Part shown: piece after piece, positions 1-8,861 of the stretch | Numbering within the stretch: the stretch's first letter is position 1 | Layout of the letters: each line of letters opens with the position of its first letter | NCBI RefSeq assembly: GCF_900104895.1 | Contig: NZ_LT629742.1 | Coordinates: 1,984,001 to 2,048,000, forward strand | Direction of reading: 5' to 3' | DNA: 64,000 nucleotides | Source of the DNA: Microterricola viridarii | GTDB taxonomy: Bacteria; Actinomycetota; Actinomycetes; Actinomycetales; Microbacteriaceae | Notes under the pieces: generated by a model | The model's database searches: none | Seen by the model: the letters and a program-made list of their open reading frames with translations, nothing else | Told to the model about the DNA's origin: nothing | Translations under genes and position numbers: made by a program

Positions 1-2072
<2,072 letters not shown>

Positions 2073-2089
2073 GCGAGAACGCACCACCG

Positions 2090-2118
2090 ACGGCCGGTCC
2101 CGACAGGGACCGGCCGTT
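2090..2118 (+). terminator. Intrinsic terminator of acnA
   Basis: A perfect 10-11 bp GC stem (CGGCCGGTCC / GGACCGGCCG) with a 6-base loop starts 17 bases after the aconitase stop. The U-tract is poor, as is usual in high-GC actinobacteria. Confidence 0.75.
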
Positions 2119-2151
2119 GTGCTTTCGGCACGCCGGGCGCAGCATGGAGGC

Positions 2152-2460
2152 ATGCCCGCACACCACTCACTGCTGCTGCCCAGCGACACCGCCGACGCCC
2201 TCGCCGGGACGGCGTTCACACACAAGCCGGGGAAGCTGGAGGCGGAGTACCAGACCGGCGACTTCTCCGGCGCCGTGCGCCTGTTGGACGCCGTCGCCCA
2301 GGTCGCCGCCCGGCTCAACCACCACCCCGATGTGCGACTCGGGTACGGCCGCATCGCCTTCGAGCTCAGTTCGCACGACGCGGGCGGGGTGACGGAGCGG
2401 GACGTCGCGCTGGCGCTGCGGATCCAGGCCCTCGCGGACGCCGCGGGCCCCCCGGCCTGA
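2152..2460 (+). CDS. 4a-hydroxytetrahydrobiopterin dehydratase-like protein
   Basis: A 102-residue protein with the pterin-4-alpha-carbinolamine dehydratase (PCD/DCoH) fold signature: a helix ending in LNHHPDV, then an aromatic strand (LGYGRIAFEL), then SSHDAGGVTERD. Family enzymes dehydrate 4a-hydroxytetrahydrobiopterin. The HHP, Tyr, His and Asp positions of the active-site pattern are present, but the acidic or basic residue normally four positions before the first His appears to be Ala, so activity is uncertain. The chosen ATG has a GGAGG only one base upstream, which is unusually close. No phenylalanine hydroxylase is nearby. It converges on the thioesterase gene. Confidence 0.75.
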   Translation: MPAHHSLLLPSDTADALAGTAFTHKPGKLEAEYQTGDFSGAVRLLDAVAQVAARLNHHPDVRLGYGRIAFELSSHDAGGVTERDVALALRIQALADAAGPPA

Positions 2461-2514
2461 TCGCGTGCTGGGCGCGGGCCCGATCGGCGGGTGCGCTGCC
2501 CCGCCGTGTCGGGG

Positions 2515-2982
2515 CTACGCCCGCTGTTCGGCGCTCAGGTACGTGGTCGGCACCTCGAGCACCGCGAGCGTGCACCTCGAGATGCAGACCAGGCGATCCT
2601 GGTCGTCGGCGATCCGCACCTCCCAGACCTGGGCCCGCCCGCCACGGTAGATCGGGCGGGCGACCCCGGTCACCCACCCCTCCGCCACGGGCCGGAGGTG
2701 GTTCGCGTTGATCTCCATGCCGACGACATGGAAGCGTGCGCGATCGACCGCCAGGAAGCCCGCAATCGACGCGAGCGTCTCCGCGAACGCGACGGACGCG
2801 CCGCCGTGGAGCATCCCGGCTGGCTGGGTGGTCCGCGAATCGACGGGCATCCGGCCCTGCAGGGAATCAGGCAAGACCGCGGTGACCTCGATTCCGAGCG
2901 TCTCGATGAGGGTGCCTCGCCGCATGGCGGTGAGGACGTCGGGTGGGACCTCGCCGTGCCAGATGGGTGGGGTGTTCATCAT
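2515..2982 (-). CDS. Hotdog-fold thioesterase, PaaI family
   Basis: A 155-residue hotdog-domain protein. It has the helix HGGASVAFAETLASIAG, where a catalytic Asp/Glu and Gly-rich turn are expected, followed by strands typical of PaaI/YdiI acyl-CoA thioesterases. Such enzymes hydrolyse acyl- or aryl-CoA esters in the cytoplasm. Two consecutive ATG codons are possible starts; AAGGA lies 4 and 7 bases upstream of them, so the second (2979) is equally likely. It is the last gene of a minus-strand trio, 41 bases after the methyltransferase. The substrate cannot be read from the sequence. Confidence 0.82.
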   Translation of the reverse strand: MMNTPPIWHGEVPPDVLTAMRRGTLIETLGIEVTAVLPDSLQGRMPVDSRTTQPAGMLHGGASVAFAETLASIAGFLAVDRARFHVVGMEINANHLRPVAEGWVTGVARPIYRGGRAQVWEVRIADDQDRLVCISRCTLAVLEVPTTYLSAEQRA

Positions 2983-3023
2983 GGATTCCTTTCATGGGTG
3001 GCGGTCGGCCGCCGGCCCGGGGG

Positions 3024-3695
3024 TCAGGCCCGCGCGATGCCGGCGATGTGGGTGTTGAACGGGAGAAGCGGGGTGTGCACCCGGTAGTGCCTGATCGTGA
3101 CGCTCGCGAACCCGGCGGCGCGCACGGCGGACTCCAGATCGCGTTGGCACGAGCAGCCCTCGAACGCCCAGGCCCACGGTCGGCGCAGGAGCCGTTGTGC
3201 GGCATGGGTGGGTGTGCCCCGGCGGGCGGCGACGTGTTCGAGGAAGCGGAAGCTGCCTCCCGGGCGCAGGATGCGCCGGATTTCGGTGAGCACGGCCACC
3301 GGGTCCTGCACGGAGCAGAGCACGAGCGAGGAGATCACGGTGTCGACGCTGGCCTCGGGGAGGCCGGTGTTCTCGGCCATGCACTCGTGCAGGTCGAGTC
3401 GCACCTCGCTGCGGCGGGCGGCGGCGCGGAGGGGGCCGTGCATGTAGCGGTTCGGCTCGAAGGCGACGAGGGTGCCGCCGGCCGGGAGGTAGCGGAGGTT
3501 GGCGCCGACGCCGGACCCGATCTCGACGACCTCCCGCGGGAGCCCGCCGAAGACGCGTCGCTTCTGCCGGCGCAGGCTCCACTCCAGGTACGGGTCGATC
3601 AGCCAGAAGAAGGCGGCGTTGAACCGGCCCCGGCCGGCGTGCAGCTCGAACCCGGTCGATGCCGGGGTGGCGGTGGGTGTGGCGCTGATGCTCAT
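3024..3695 (-). CDS. Class I SAM-dependent methyltransferase
   Basis: A 223-residue protein with a Rossmann-type methyltransferase core. Motif I VVEIGSGVGANLRYL (about residues 56-70) is followed by an acidic residue at the end of strand 2 (AFEPN), a DTVISSLVLCSV strand and the LRPGGSFRFLEH post-motif. Closest in style to UbiE/phospholipid N-methyltransferase-like enzymes; the substrate is not inferable. It lies 48 bases downstream of the hydrolase-LuxR gene on the same strand, so the two are probably co-transcribed and the regulator may control it. Confidence 0.85.
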   Translation of the reverse strand: MSISATPTATPASTGFELHAGRGRFNAAFFWLIDPYLEWSLRRQKRRVFGGLPREVVEIGSGVGANLRYLPAGGTLVAFEPNRYMHGPLRAAARRSEVRLDLHECMAENTGLPEASVDTVISSLVLCSVQDPVAVLTEIRRILRPGGSFRFLEHVAARRGTPTHAAQRLLRRPWAWAFEGCSCQRDLESAVRAAGFASVTIRHYRVHTPLLPFNTHIAGIARA

Positions 3696-3743
3696 GTCAC
3701 CAGCGTGCCGGACTCCGTTCGCGCCGTCAGGCGTGGAACTACC

Positions 3744-4754
3744 TCAGTTCGCCGAGCCCGGCCGGTCGCGCTGCGCGACGTACCACGCGGCAATCTGGGC
3801 GCGCGACCGGAAGCCGAGGCGCAGGCGGATCCGTTCCACGTGCCCCTCCGCCGATCGTTCGTCAATGCCCAGCCGTGCGGCGATCTCGCGGTTGGTGCAC
3901 CCCTCGCTGATCAACGCCGCGACCTCGTCCTGGCGGGCCGTCAACGCCCGGGCGCCGCGCCGCGGCGCCGGCAGGCCGAGAAACCGGCGGACCGACCCGA
4001 CGAGCGCGGCGGTGTCGCCCACGTACGGCAGATGGGAGCGGCCGGGCAGCACGACGAGCTGCGCACCGGCGATCCCTGCTGCGAGTGCCCTCGCCTGGGC
4101 GACGGGAGCGGCCCGGTCGCGGTCCCGGTGCACCACCAGTGTCGGGGCGTGCACGAGGGGGAGCAGGCTGCTGACGTCGAGCTCGTAGCTCAGCGCCAGG
4201 AGCGCTCGCGCCGTGGTGGCGGTCGCGCAGGCGCGCTGGTAGCGGCCGAACTCCCTGCGCGTCGCGTCATCGGCGTCCGGCGCGAAGATCTCGGTCAGAA
4301 CGTCGGACCCCAGCCCCCAGTGCGACTCGACCAGCCCCAGGACGTGTTCCCGGGCGCTGGGCGGGGAGATGTCCGCGCCGGACACCCAGCCGCCGTAGAG
4401 CACCAGTCGTCGGACGGCGCCGGGGTGCGCCGCCGCCCACGCCACGGCGACCAGCGCCCCCAGTGACGTTCCGACCAGGTCGAAGGGCTCCGCGTCGAGG
4501 GTTGCGACCACCGCGGAGAGCTGTTCGAGCTCGTACGCCAGCGACGGCGGCCGGGCCGAGGGCGCCGACAGCCCAGATCCGGCGCGGTCGTAGCGGACAA
4601 GCCGGCAGCCCTGCGCGAGGCTCTCATAGTAGGCCCGCTCTGCAGGCAGCTCCCAGCTCAGCTCCAGATGGCCGAGCCAGCCCGCGACATACACCACCGG
4701 CCGGCCGGCGCCGATCGAGGCGTACGCCAGTCCGGTGCCGTCGGTCGTCGTCAC
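3744..4754 (-). CDS. Alpha/beta hydrolase fused to a LuxR-type HTH domain
   Basis: Two domains in one chain of about 336 residues. The N-terminal 255 residues form an alpha/beta hydrolase with nucleophile elbow GTSLG, an acid in HRDRDR and a His in SHLPYVGD, so a complete Ser-Asp-His triad is visible. The last 65 residues are a LuxR/NarL-type helix-turn-helix (LTARQDEVAALISEG, TNREIAARLGI, EGHVERIRLRLG). The start taken is a GTG with AGGAGAG eight bases upstream; a GTG at 4775 is an alternative. It probably works as a transcription factor whose hydrolase-like domain senses or cleaves a ligand. It heads the minus-strand trio with the methyltransferase and thioesterase. Confidence 0.85.
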   Translation of the reverse strand: MTTTDGTGLAYASIGAGRPVVYVAGWLGHLELSWELPAERAYYESLAQGCRLVRYDRAGSGLSAPSARPPSLAYELEQLSAVVATLDAEPFDLVGTSLGALVAVAWAAAHPGAVRRLVLYGGWVSGADISPPSAREHVLGLVESHWGLGSDVLTEIFAPDADDATRREFGRYQRACATATTARALLALSYELDVSSLLPLVHAPTLVVHRDRDRAAPVAQARALAAGIAGAQLVVLPGRSHLPYVGDTAALVGSVRRFLGLPAPRRGARALTARQDEVAALISEGCTNREIAARLGIDERSAEGHVERIRLRLGFRSRAQIAAWYVAQRDRPGSAN

Positions 4755-4874
4755 CCGGGCTCTCTCCTGCTGCACGCACCCAGTGTGAGCGCCGAGTCTG
4801 GCAAATCGGGGCGGAACCGTGCTGCCGCCGAGCTCCTCCGTCCCGGAAGCGCGAGGCCCGGCCGCACACCCGTC

Positions 4875-4914
4875 TTGCCCCGCACACCCCGTGATTGTAT
4901 GGTCGTCTATACAA
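4875..4914 (+). promoter_or_regulatory. Promoter with overlapping GntR-type operator
   Basis: A -35 TTGCCC (4875-4880) and -10 TATGGT (4898-4903) are separated by exactly 17 bases. An inverted repeat TTGTAT-N8-ATACAA (4895-4914) covers the -10 and the predicted start point. Placement and symmetry suit autorepression by the GntR regulator encoded 20 bases downstream. Confidence 0.6.
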
Positions 4915-4933
4915 GCACACGAGGGAGGCAACA

Positions 4934-5653
4934 ATGGCTGCACAGGACTACCTGCCGCTGTACGCGCAGATCGGGCGCCATGTGCGCTCGCTCATCCTGA
5001 ACGGCGAGCTGCTCGACGGTGAGGCCATCCCCTCTGAGCCCTCGCTCATGGAGACGTTCCAGACCACGCGCGGCACGGTGCGGCAGGCCATCGGCGAGCT
5101 CGTCACCGAGGGGCTCGTGCGCCGGGTCCAGGGCAAGGGCACCTTCGTGCAGTTCCGCCCGATGACGCACAGCATCTGGAACTTCGGCGGCTTCAGCGAC
5201 ACCATGCGCGGCCGCGGCGGCATCCCGATCTCCCGCGTCGTCGAGCACGAGGTCATCGAGGCGGGCGGCACGCCGCAGCTGCGCCTGGTGCGCCTGCGCG
5301 GCGTGCGCATCGCCGAGACGGAGAGCATCTTCTCTCTGGACACCTCACACCTCTCGCTCGAGCTGTTCCCGGGGCTCGACACCCTCGACTTCGAGAATGC
5401 CTCGCTCTACGACACGCTGCGCGCCCACTACGGCGTGCACCCGTCTCGCACCGAGATGACCCTCAGCACCGTGATCCCGGACGCCGCCATGTGCGCCGTC
5501 CTCGGCGAGACGCGGGCCGCTCCAGCCCTCGTCACCCTGCATGGCGCCGCCTTCGACCAACACGACCGCGAGATCGAGCAGATCGAAATCGTCTACTCGT
5601 CCACGGTCCAATTCAACATTTCCACCACGCTGCCGGCCGCGCGCCAGGCCTGA
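4934..5653 (+). CDS. GntR-family regulator, HutC/UTRA type
   Basis: A 239-residue repressor-type protein. The N-terminal winged HTH (about residues 5-75: YAQIGRHVRSLILNGEL, SEPSLMETFQTTRGTVRQAIGEL, GLVRRVQGKGTFV) is followed by a UTRA ligand-binding domain. The ATG has GGGAGG six bases upstream. UTRA domains bind small effectors such as sugar phosphates or amino-acid derivatives. It is the first gene of a five-gene run with the BtpA-like, AllA-like, PfkB and binding-protein genes, so the effector is probably a pathway intermediate. A palindromic operator overlaps its own promoter. Confidence 0.92.
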   Translation: MAAQDYLPLYAQIGRHVRSLILNGELLDGEAIPSEPSLMETFQTTRGTVRQAIGELVTEGLVRRVQGKGTFVQFRPMTHSIWNFGGFSDTMRGRGGIPISRVVEHEVIEAGGTPQLRLVRLRGVRIAETESIFSLDTSHLSLELFPGLDTLDFENASLYDTLRAHYGVHPSRTEMTLSTVIPDAAMCAVLGETRAAPALVTLHGAAFDQHDREIEQIEIVYSSTVQFNISTTLPAARQA

Positions 5654-5673
5654 GACCCATCGGGACCCACCAC

Positions 5674-6414
5674 ATGACTTCCAGACGCACCGCCTTCCTC
5701 GACCGCCTCGCAGCGGCCCCCGTCGTTCTCGGCATGGTCCACCTGAAGGGTGAGACCGCCGAGGAGAAGCTCGACATCGCCCGCCGCGAGATCGAGACCC
5801 TCTACAGCAACGGCGTCGACGCCGTCATCGTGGAGAACTACTTCGGCACGCCGGACGACGTCGAGGCGGTGCTGCGCGTGCTGCAGCAGGAGCGCCCGAC
5901 GGCCTGCTACGGCGTCAACGTGCTCGACGACGACGAGCGCGGCTTCGTGCTGGCCGGGCAGTACGGCGCCAGCTTCGTGCAGCTCGACTCGGTCGCCGGC
6001 CACCTCGGCGCCGAGGACGAGCCGGCCTTCGCCGAACGGCTCGCCGGCTGGCGCGCGTCGACGGATGCCGCGGTGCTCGGCGGCGTGCGCTTCAAGTACC
6101 AGCCCTACCTGAGCGGCAACGACTTGGGCACCGACCTCGGCCTCGGCCGGGAGCGGGCAGACGCCATCGTCGTGACCGGAGAGGGCACCGGCATGGAGAC
6201 GAGCCTCGAGCGCATCCGCGAGTTCCGCGGCATCCTCGGCGAGTTCCCCCTCATCGTCGGCGCGGGCATCACCGCGGCCAACTGTGTGGCCCAGCTCGAG
6301 GACGCCGACGGAGCGATCGTGGGCAGCTTCCTCAAGGACACCCGCAAGGATGACGGCGATGTGCTGGCCGCGCACGTCGCGGAGCTCACCGCCATCGCGC
6401 ACGGTGCCCGATGA
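5674..6414 (+). CDS. BtpA/SgcQ family TIM-barrel protein
   Basis: A 246-residue protein with the BtpA/SgcQ pattern: VVLGMVHLKG at the N-terminus, a DAVIVENYFGTP strand, YGVNVLDDD, VRFKYQPYLSG and a GAGITAANC phosphate-binding-type loop near the C-terminus, all consistent with a TIM barrel. The family is poorly characterised; members occur in putative sugar operons such as E. coli sgc and in photosystem biogenesis. It starts 20 bases after the GntR gene, and its stop overlaps the next start (ATGA). Beside a PfkB kinase it is likely to act on a phosphorylated carbohydrate-like compound; this is inference. Confidence 0.85.
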   Translation: MTSRRTAFLDRLAAAPVVLGMVHLKGETAEEKLDIARREIETLYSNGVDAVIVENYFGTPDDVEAVLRVLQQERPTACYGVNVLDDDERGFVLAGQYGASFVQLDSVAGHLGAEDEPAFAERLAGWRASTDAAVLGGVRFKYQPYLSGNDLGTDLGLGRERADAIVVTGEGTGMETSLERIREFRGILGEFPLIVGAGITAANCVAQLEDADGAIVGSFLKDTRKDDGDVLAAHVAELTAIAHGAR

Positions 6415-6911
6415 GCCCGCAGACGCGCACGCTGACCGCCGAGCCGCTCAGCGCCGACTCCTTCGCCGCCTTCGGTGAGTACCTCGACCTCGGCGCGGGC
6501 GGTGAGCGCGTCATGACGACGCTCGGCGACGGCTGGACCGACCGCCGCTCGCTGCACGCGGTGCTGGAGACGCCCGGCCACCTCGGGTTCACGCTCGGCG
6601 CCGCCGCCCCCTTTCAGGTCACCGGAATGGAGCGCCACCACCACACCCGCGAGGTGCTGCTCTGCGCCGCCGAGCCCGTCGTCGTCGCCGTCGCGGCCAC
6701 CGCCGGCGAGCGGCCGGACGCCGCCGACCTCCGGGCGTTCCTGCTGCAGCCGGGCGACGTCATCGTGCTCGCCGAGGGCATCTGGCACACGGCCTGCCAC
6801 GGCGTCGGGAAGCCCGCGCACTACTACTGGATGGCGACCGCCGACGACAGCATCGCCGACGACTGGGTGCTGCCGACCGGGGCCGCGGTGACCGTGCAGG
6901 CCGCCGCATGA
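6411..6911 (+). CDS. Ureidoglycolate lyase (AllA)-like cupin protein
   Basis: A 166-residue single-domain protein resembling the AllA/ureidoglycolate lyase cupin fold: LSADSFAAFGEYLDLG at the start, a central MERHHHTREVLL, then LRAFLLQPGDVIVLAEGIWHTACH. The His cluster and the GIWH element match the usual family arrangement. AllA releases urea from ureidoglycolate, but no allantoin-pathway genes are present here, so the real substrate is probably different. It is translationally coupled on both sides by ATGA overlaps with the BtpA-like and PfkB genes. Confidence 0.65.
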   Translation: MSPQTRTLTAEPLSADSFAAFGEYLDLGAGGERVMTTLGDGWTDRRSLHAVLETPGHLGFTLGAAAPFQVTGMERHHHTREVLLCAAEPVVVAVAATAGERPDAADLRAFLLQPGDVIVLAEGIWHTACHGVGKPAHYYWMATADDSIADDWVLPTGAAVTVQAAA

Positions 6912-7879
6912 GCCCCCAGAGCACCATCTTCATCGGCGACGTCGCGCTCGACGAGTACTTCACGGCCGAGAGCTGGCCGGCCCTCGGCGACAAGGCCTGG
7001 CTCGACCCTCTGCCCGCGGTCGTCGGCGGCATGATCGCCAACGCCGCCTGCGTGCACGCCGCGCTGGGCGCGCCCACCCGCTTCGTGACCGCCATGAACG
7101 ACGGGGCCGTCAGCCAGCGGCTGCTCGCCGACCTCGAGCAGAGCGGGGTGGACACCGCGCTCTGCCTCGTCGACAACGAGCTGGCCGACTCGCGCTGCCT
7201 GATCTTCCTCGCAGGGGGCCAGCACGTCGTGCTGACGCCGCGCATCGGTGACCAGCGCTTCGAGCTGGACGCCGCGCGAATGGACCTGCTCGGCGCGGCC
7301 CGCAGCGTCTACAGCTCGATTGGCGACCTGCGCCGCCTCCGCCACGGCGCGCTCGGCCCGGCCGAGATCCTCCGCGCGCTCCGCGCCGCCGGCACCCGGA
7401 TCGTGCTCGACCTGGACGTGGCCGACCTCGAGCCGGGCGACCTCGAGCTGATCGGCACGGTCGACCTCCTCTTCGTCAACCGGATCGGCTTCGAGCGCCT
7501 CCGCTCCGGCCGGAGCGCCGCCGACTGCGCCGCCGCCCTCCTCGCCGGCGGCCTGTCCCACCTCGTGGTGACCCGCGACGCCGACGGCTGCATCGTCTAC
7601 TCCGGCTCCGAGCCCATCGAGGTCGCCGGCCTCGCGGCCGCCGTGCTCGACGTCACCGGCGCGGGCGACGCCTTCTGCAGCGCCTTCCTCTTCGCCCTCG
7701 ACCGCACCGCGGATGCCGGCCTCGCCGCGCTCTTCGCCAACGGCGCCGGCGCCCGGGCCACCGAGGCCCACGGCGCCCGCTCCGGCGCGGCATCCGTCGG
7801 CGAGGTCCTCGCCTACCTCGCCGCCGCCGGCACCGACATCGAACCCCTCTCCACAGCACTCACAGCAGAATCACACTAA
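6908..7879 (+). CDS. PfkB/ribokinase-family carbohydrate kinase
   Basis: A 323-residue sugar-kinase fold. The N-terminal substrate loop reads GGMIANAACVHAALG, and the C-terminal PfkB signature with the catalytic Asp is DVTGAGDAFCSAF. The family phosphorylates sugars, nucleosides or their derivatives with ATP. The middle holds VLDLDVADLEPGD and LLFVNRIGFERL, the usual strand-N-E region before the ATP site. Overlapping its neighbour by four bases and followed by a binding lipoprotein gene after 8 bases, it looks like the activating kinase of a small uptake and catabolism route. The specific substrate is unknown. Confidence 0.9.
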   Translation: MSPQSTIFIGDVALDEYFTAESWPALGDKAWLDPLPAVVGGMIANAACVHAALGAPTRFVTAMNDGAVSQRLLADLEQSGVDTALCLVDNELADSRCLIFLAGGQHVVLTPRIGDQRFELDAARMDLLGAARSVYSSIGDLRRLRHGALGPAEILRALRAAGTRIVLDLDVADLEPGDLELIGTVDLLFVNRIGFERLRSGRSAADCAAALLAGGLSHLVVTRDADGCIVYSGSEPIEVAGLAAAVLDVTGAGDAFCSAFLFALDRTADAGLAALFANGAGARATEAHGARSGAASVGEVLAYLAAAGTDIEPLSTALTAESH

Positions 7880-7887
7880 GGAGCACC

Positions 7888-8793
7888 ATGACTTCCGTTC
7901 GCCCCGCACGCCGCCTGCTCTTCGTGGCGGCCGCGTCCCTCCTCGCGGTCAGCCTCGTCGGCTGTGTCCAGAACGCGCCGACCACGGCCGCCCCGACCGG
8001 CGACGCGGTCGTCGTCGGCGCCGACGACGCCGTCACCGCCCTCGTCCCGGCCGCGATCGCCGAGAGCGGCGCGCTCCGCGTCGGCGTCAACCTGACCTAC
8101 TCGCCGAACGAGTTCAAGACGGCGGAGGGCGCCCCGACCGGCTGGGCCATCGAACTGATGGACGCCATCGGCGCCAAGATGGGCCTCGAGGTCGAGTACC
8201 AGGGTGCGGCCTTCGACAACATCCTGCCCGGCGTGATCGGCGGCAAGTACGACGTCGGACAGGGCTCGTTCACCGACACGAAGGAGCGCGAGAAGATCGT
8301 CGACTTCGTCAACTACTACTCGGCGGGCACCCGCTGGGCGGCCGCGGCCGGCAGCACGCTGAACCCGGACGACGCCTGCGGCCTCGTCATCGCGGCGGGC
8401 GCCACCACCTACCAGGAGACCGACGACATCCCCGCCCGCTCCGAGGCCTGCGTCGCCGCCGGCAAGGCGCCCATCAGCATCCTCAAGCTGGAGACGCAGG
8501 ACGACATCACCAACGCCGTCGTGCTCGGCCGCGCGGCCGGCTTCGCCGCCGACTCGCCGGTGACCGCCTACGCCGTCTCCGCCACGCAGGGGAAGCTCGA
8601 GCTGATCGGCGAGCAGTACGACTCCGCGCCGTTCGGCTTCGCCGTCGCCAAGGAGTCCGGCACGCTGGCCCAGGCCGTCGAGGCGGCCGTGCAGTCGATC
8701 ATCGACGACGGCAGCTACGGCGCGATCCTCGCCAAGTGGGGCGTCGAGGACGGCGCCGTCAGCACGGCCGGCATCAACGGCGCGCTGTTCTAA
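7888..8793 (+). CDS. ABC transporter substrate-binding lipoprotein, family 3
   Basis: A 301-residue exported lipoprotein: positively charged N-terminus, hydrophobic stretch and lipobox LVGC (Cys near residue 26). The mature part follows the amino-acid/polar-solute binding family (SBP_bac_3): GALRVGVNLTYSPNEF, GWAIELMDAIGAKMG, YDVGQGSFTDTKEREKIVDF. It has AAGGAG upstream of the ATG, 8 bases after the kinase gene. No permease or ATPase gene follows; a terminator comes 25 bases later, so its membrane partners must lie elsewhere. Ligand unknown, probably what the upstream enzymes metabolise. Confidence 0.9.
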   Translation: MTSVRPARRLLFVAAASLLAVSLVGCVQNAPTTAAPTGDAVVVGADDAVTALVPAAIAESGALRVGVNLTYSPNEFKTAEGAPTGWAIELMDAIGAKMGLEVEYQGAAFDNILPGVIGGKYDVGQGSFTDTKEREKIVDFVNYYSAGTRWAAAAGSTLNPDDACGLVIAAGATTYQETDDIPARSEACVAAGKAPISILKLETQDDITNAVVLGRAAGFAADSPVTAYAVSATQGKLELIGEQYDSAPFGFAVAKESGTLAQAVEAAVQSIIDDGSYGAILAKWGVEDGAVSTAGINGALF

Positions 8794-8818
8794 ACCCACA
8801 GCTCCCGATTGCAGAAAG

Positions 8819-8850
8819 GGCCGGCCCCGACGGGGCCGGCCGTCTCTGTT
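8819..8850. terminator. Bidirectional-looking terminator hairpin
   Basis: A 10-bp perfect GC stem (GGCCGGCCCC / GGGGCCGGCC, loop GAC) sits between the binding-protein gene and the convergent esterase gene. The T-run is weak. Confidence 0.7.
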
Positions 8851-8861
8851 GCCAAGGGCAC

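Noticed and set aside
6411-6911. Allantoin degradation locus
   Set aside because: The protein is AllA-like but no allantoinase, allantoicase or ureidoglycine genes accompany it; the neighbours fit a kinase-based pathway.
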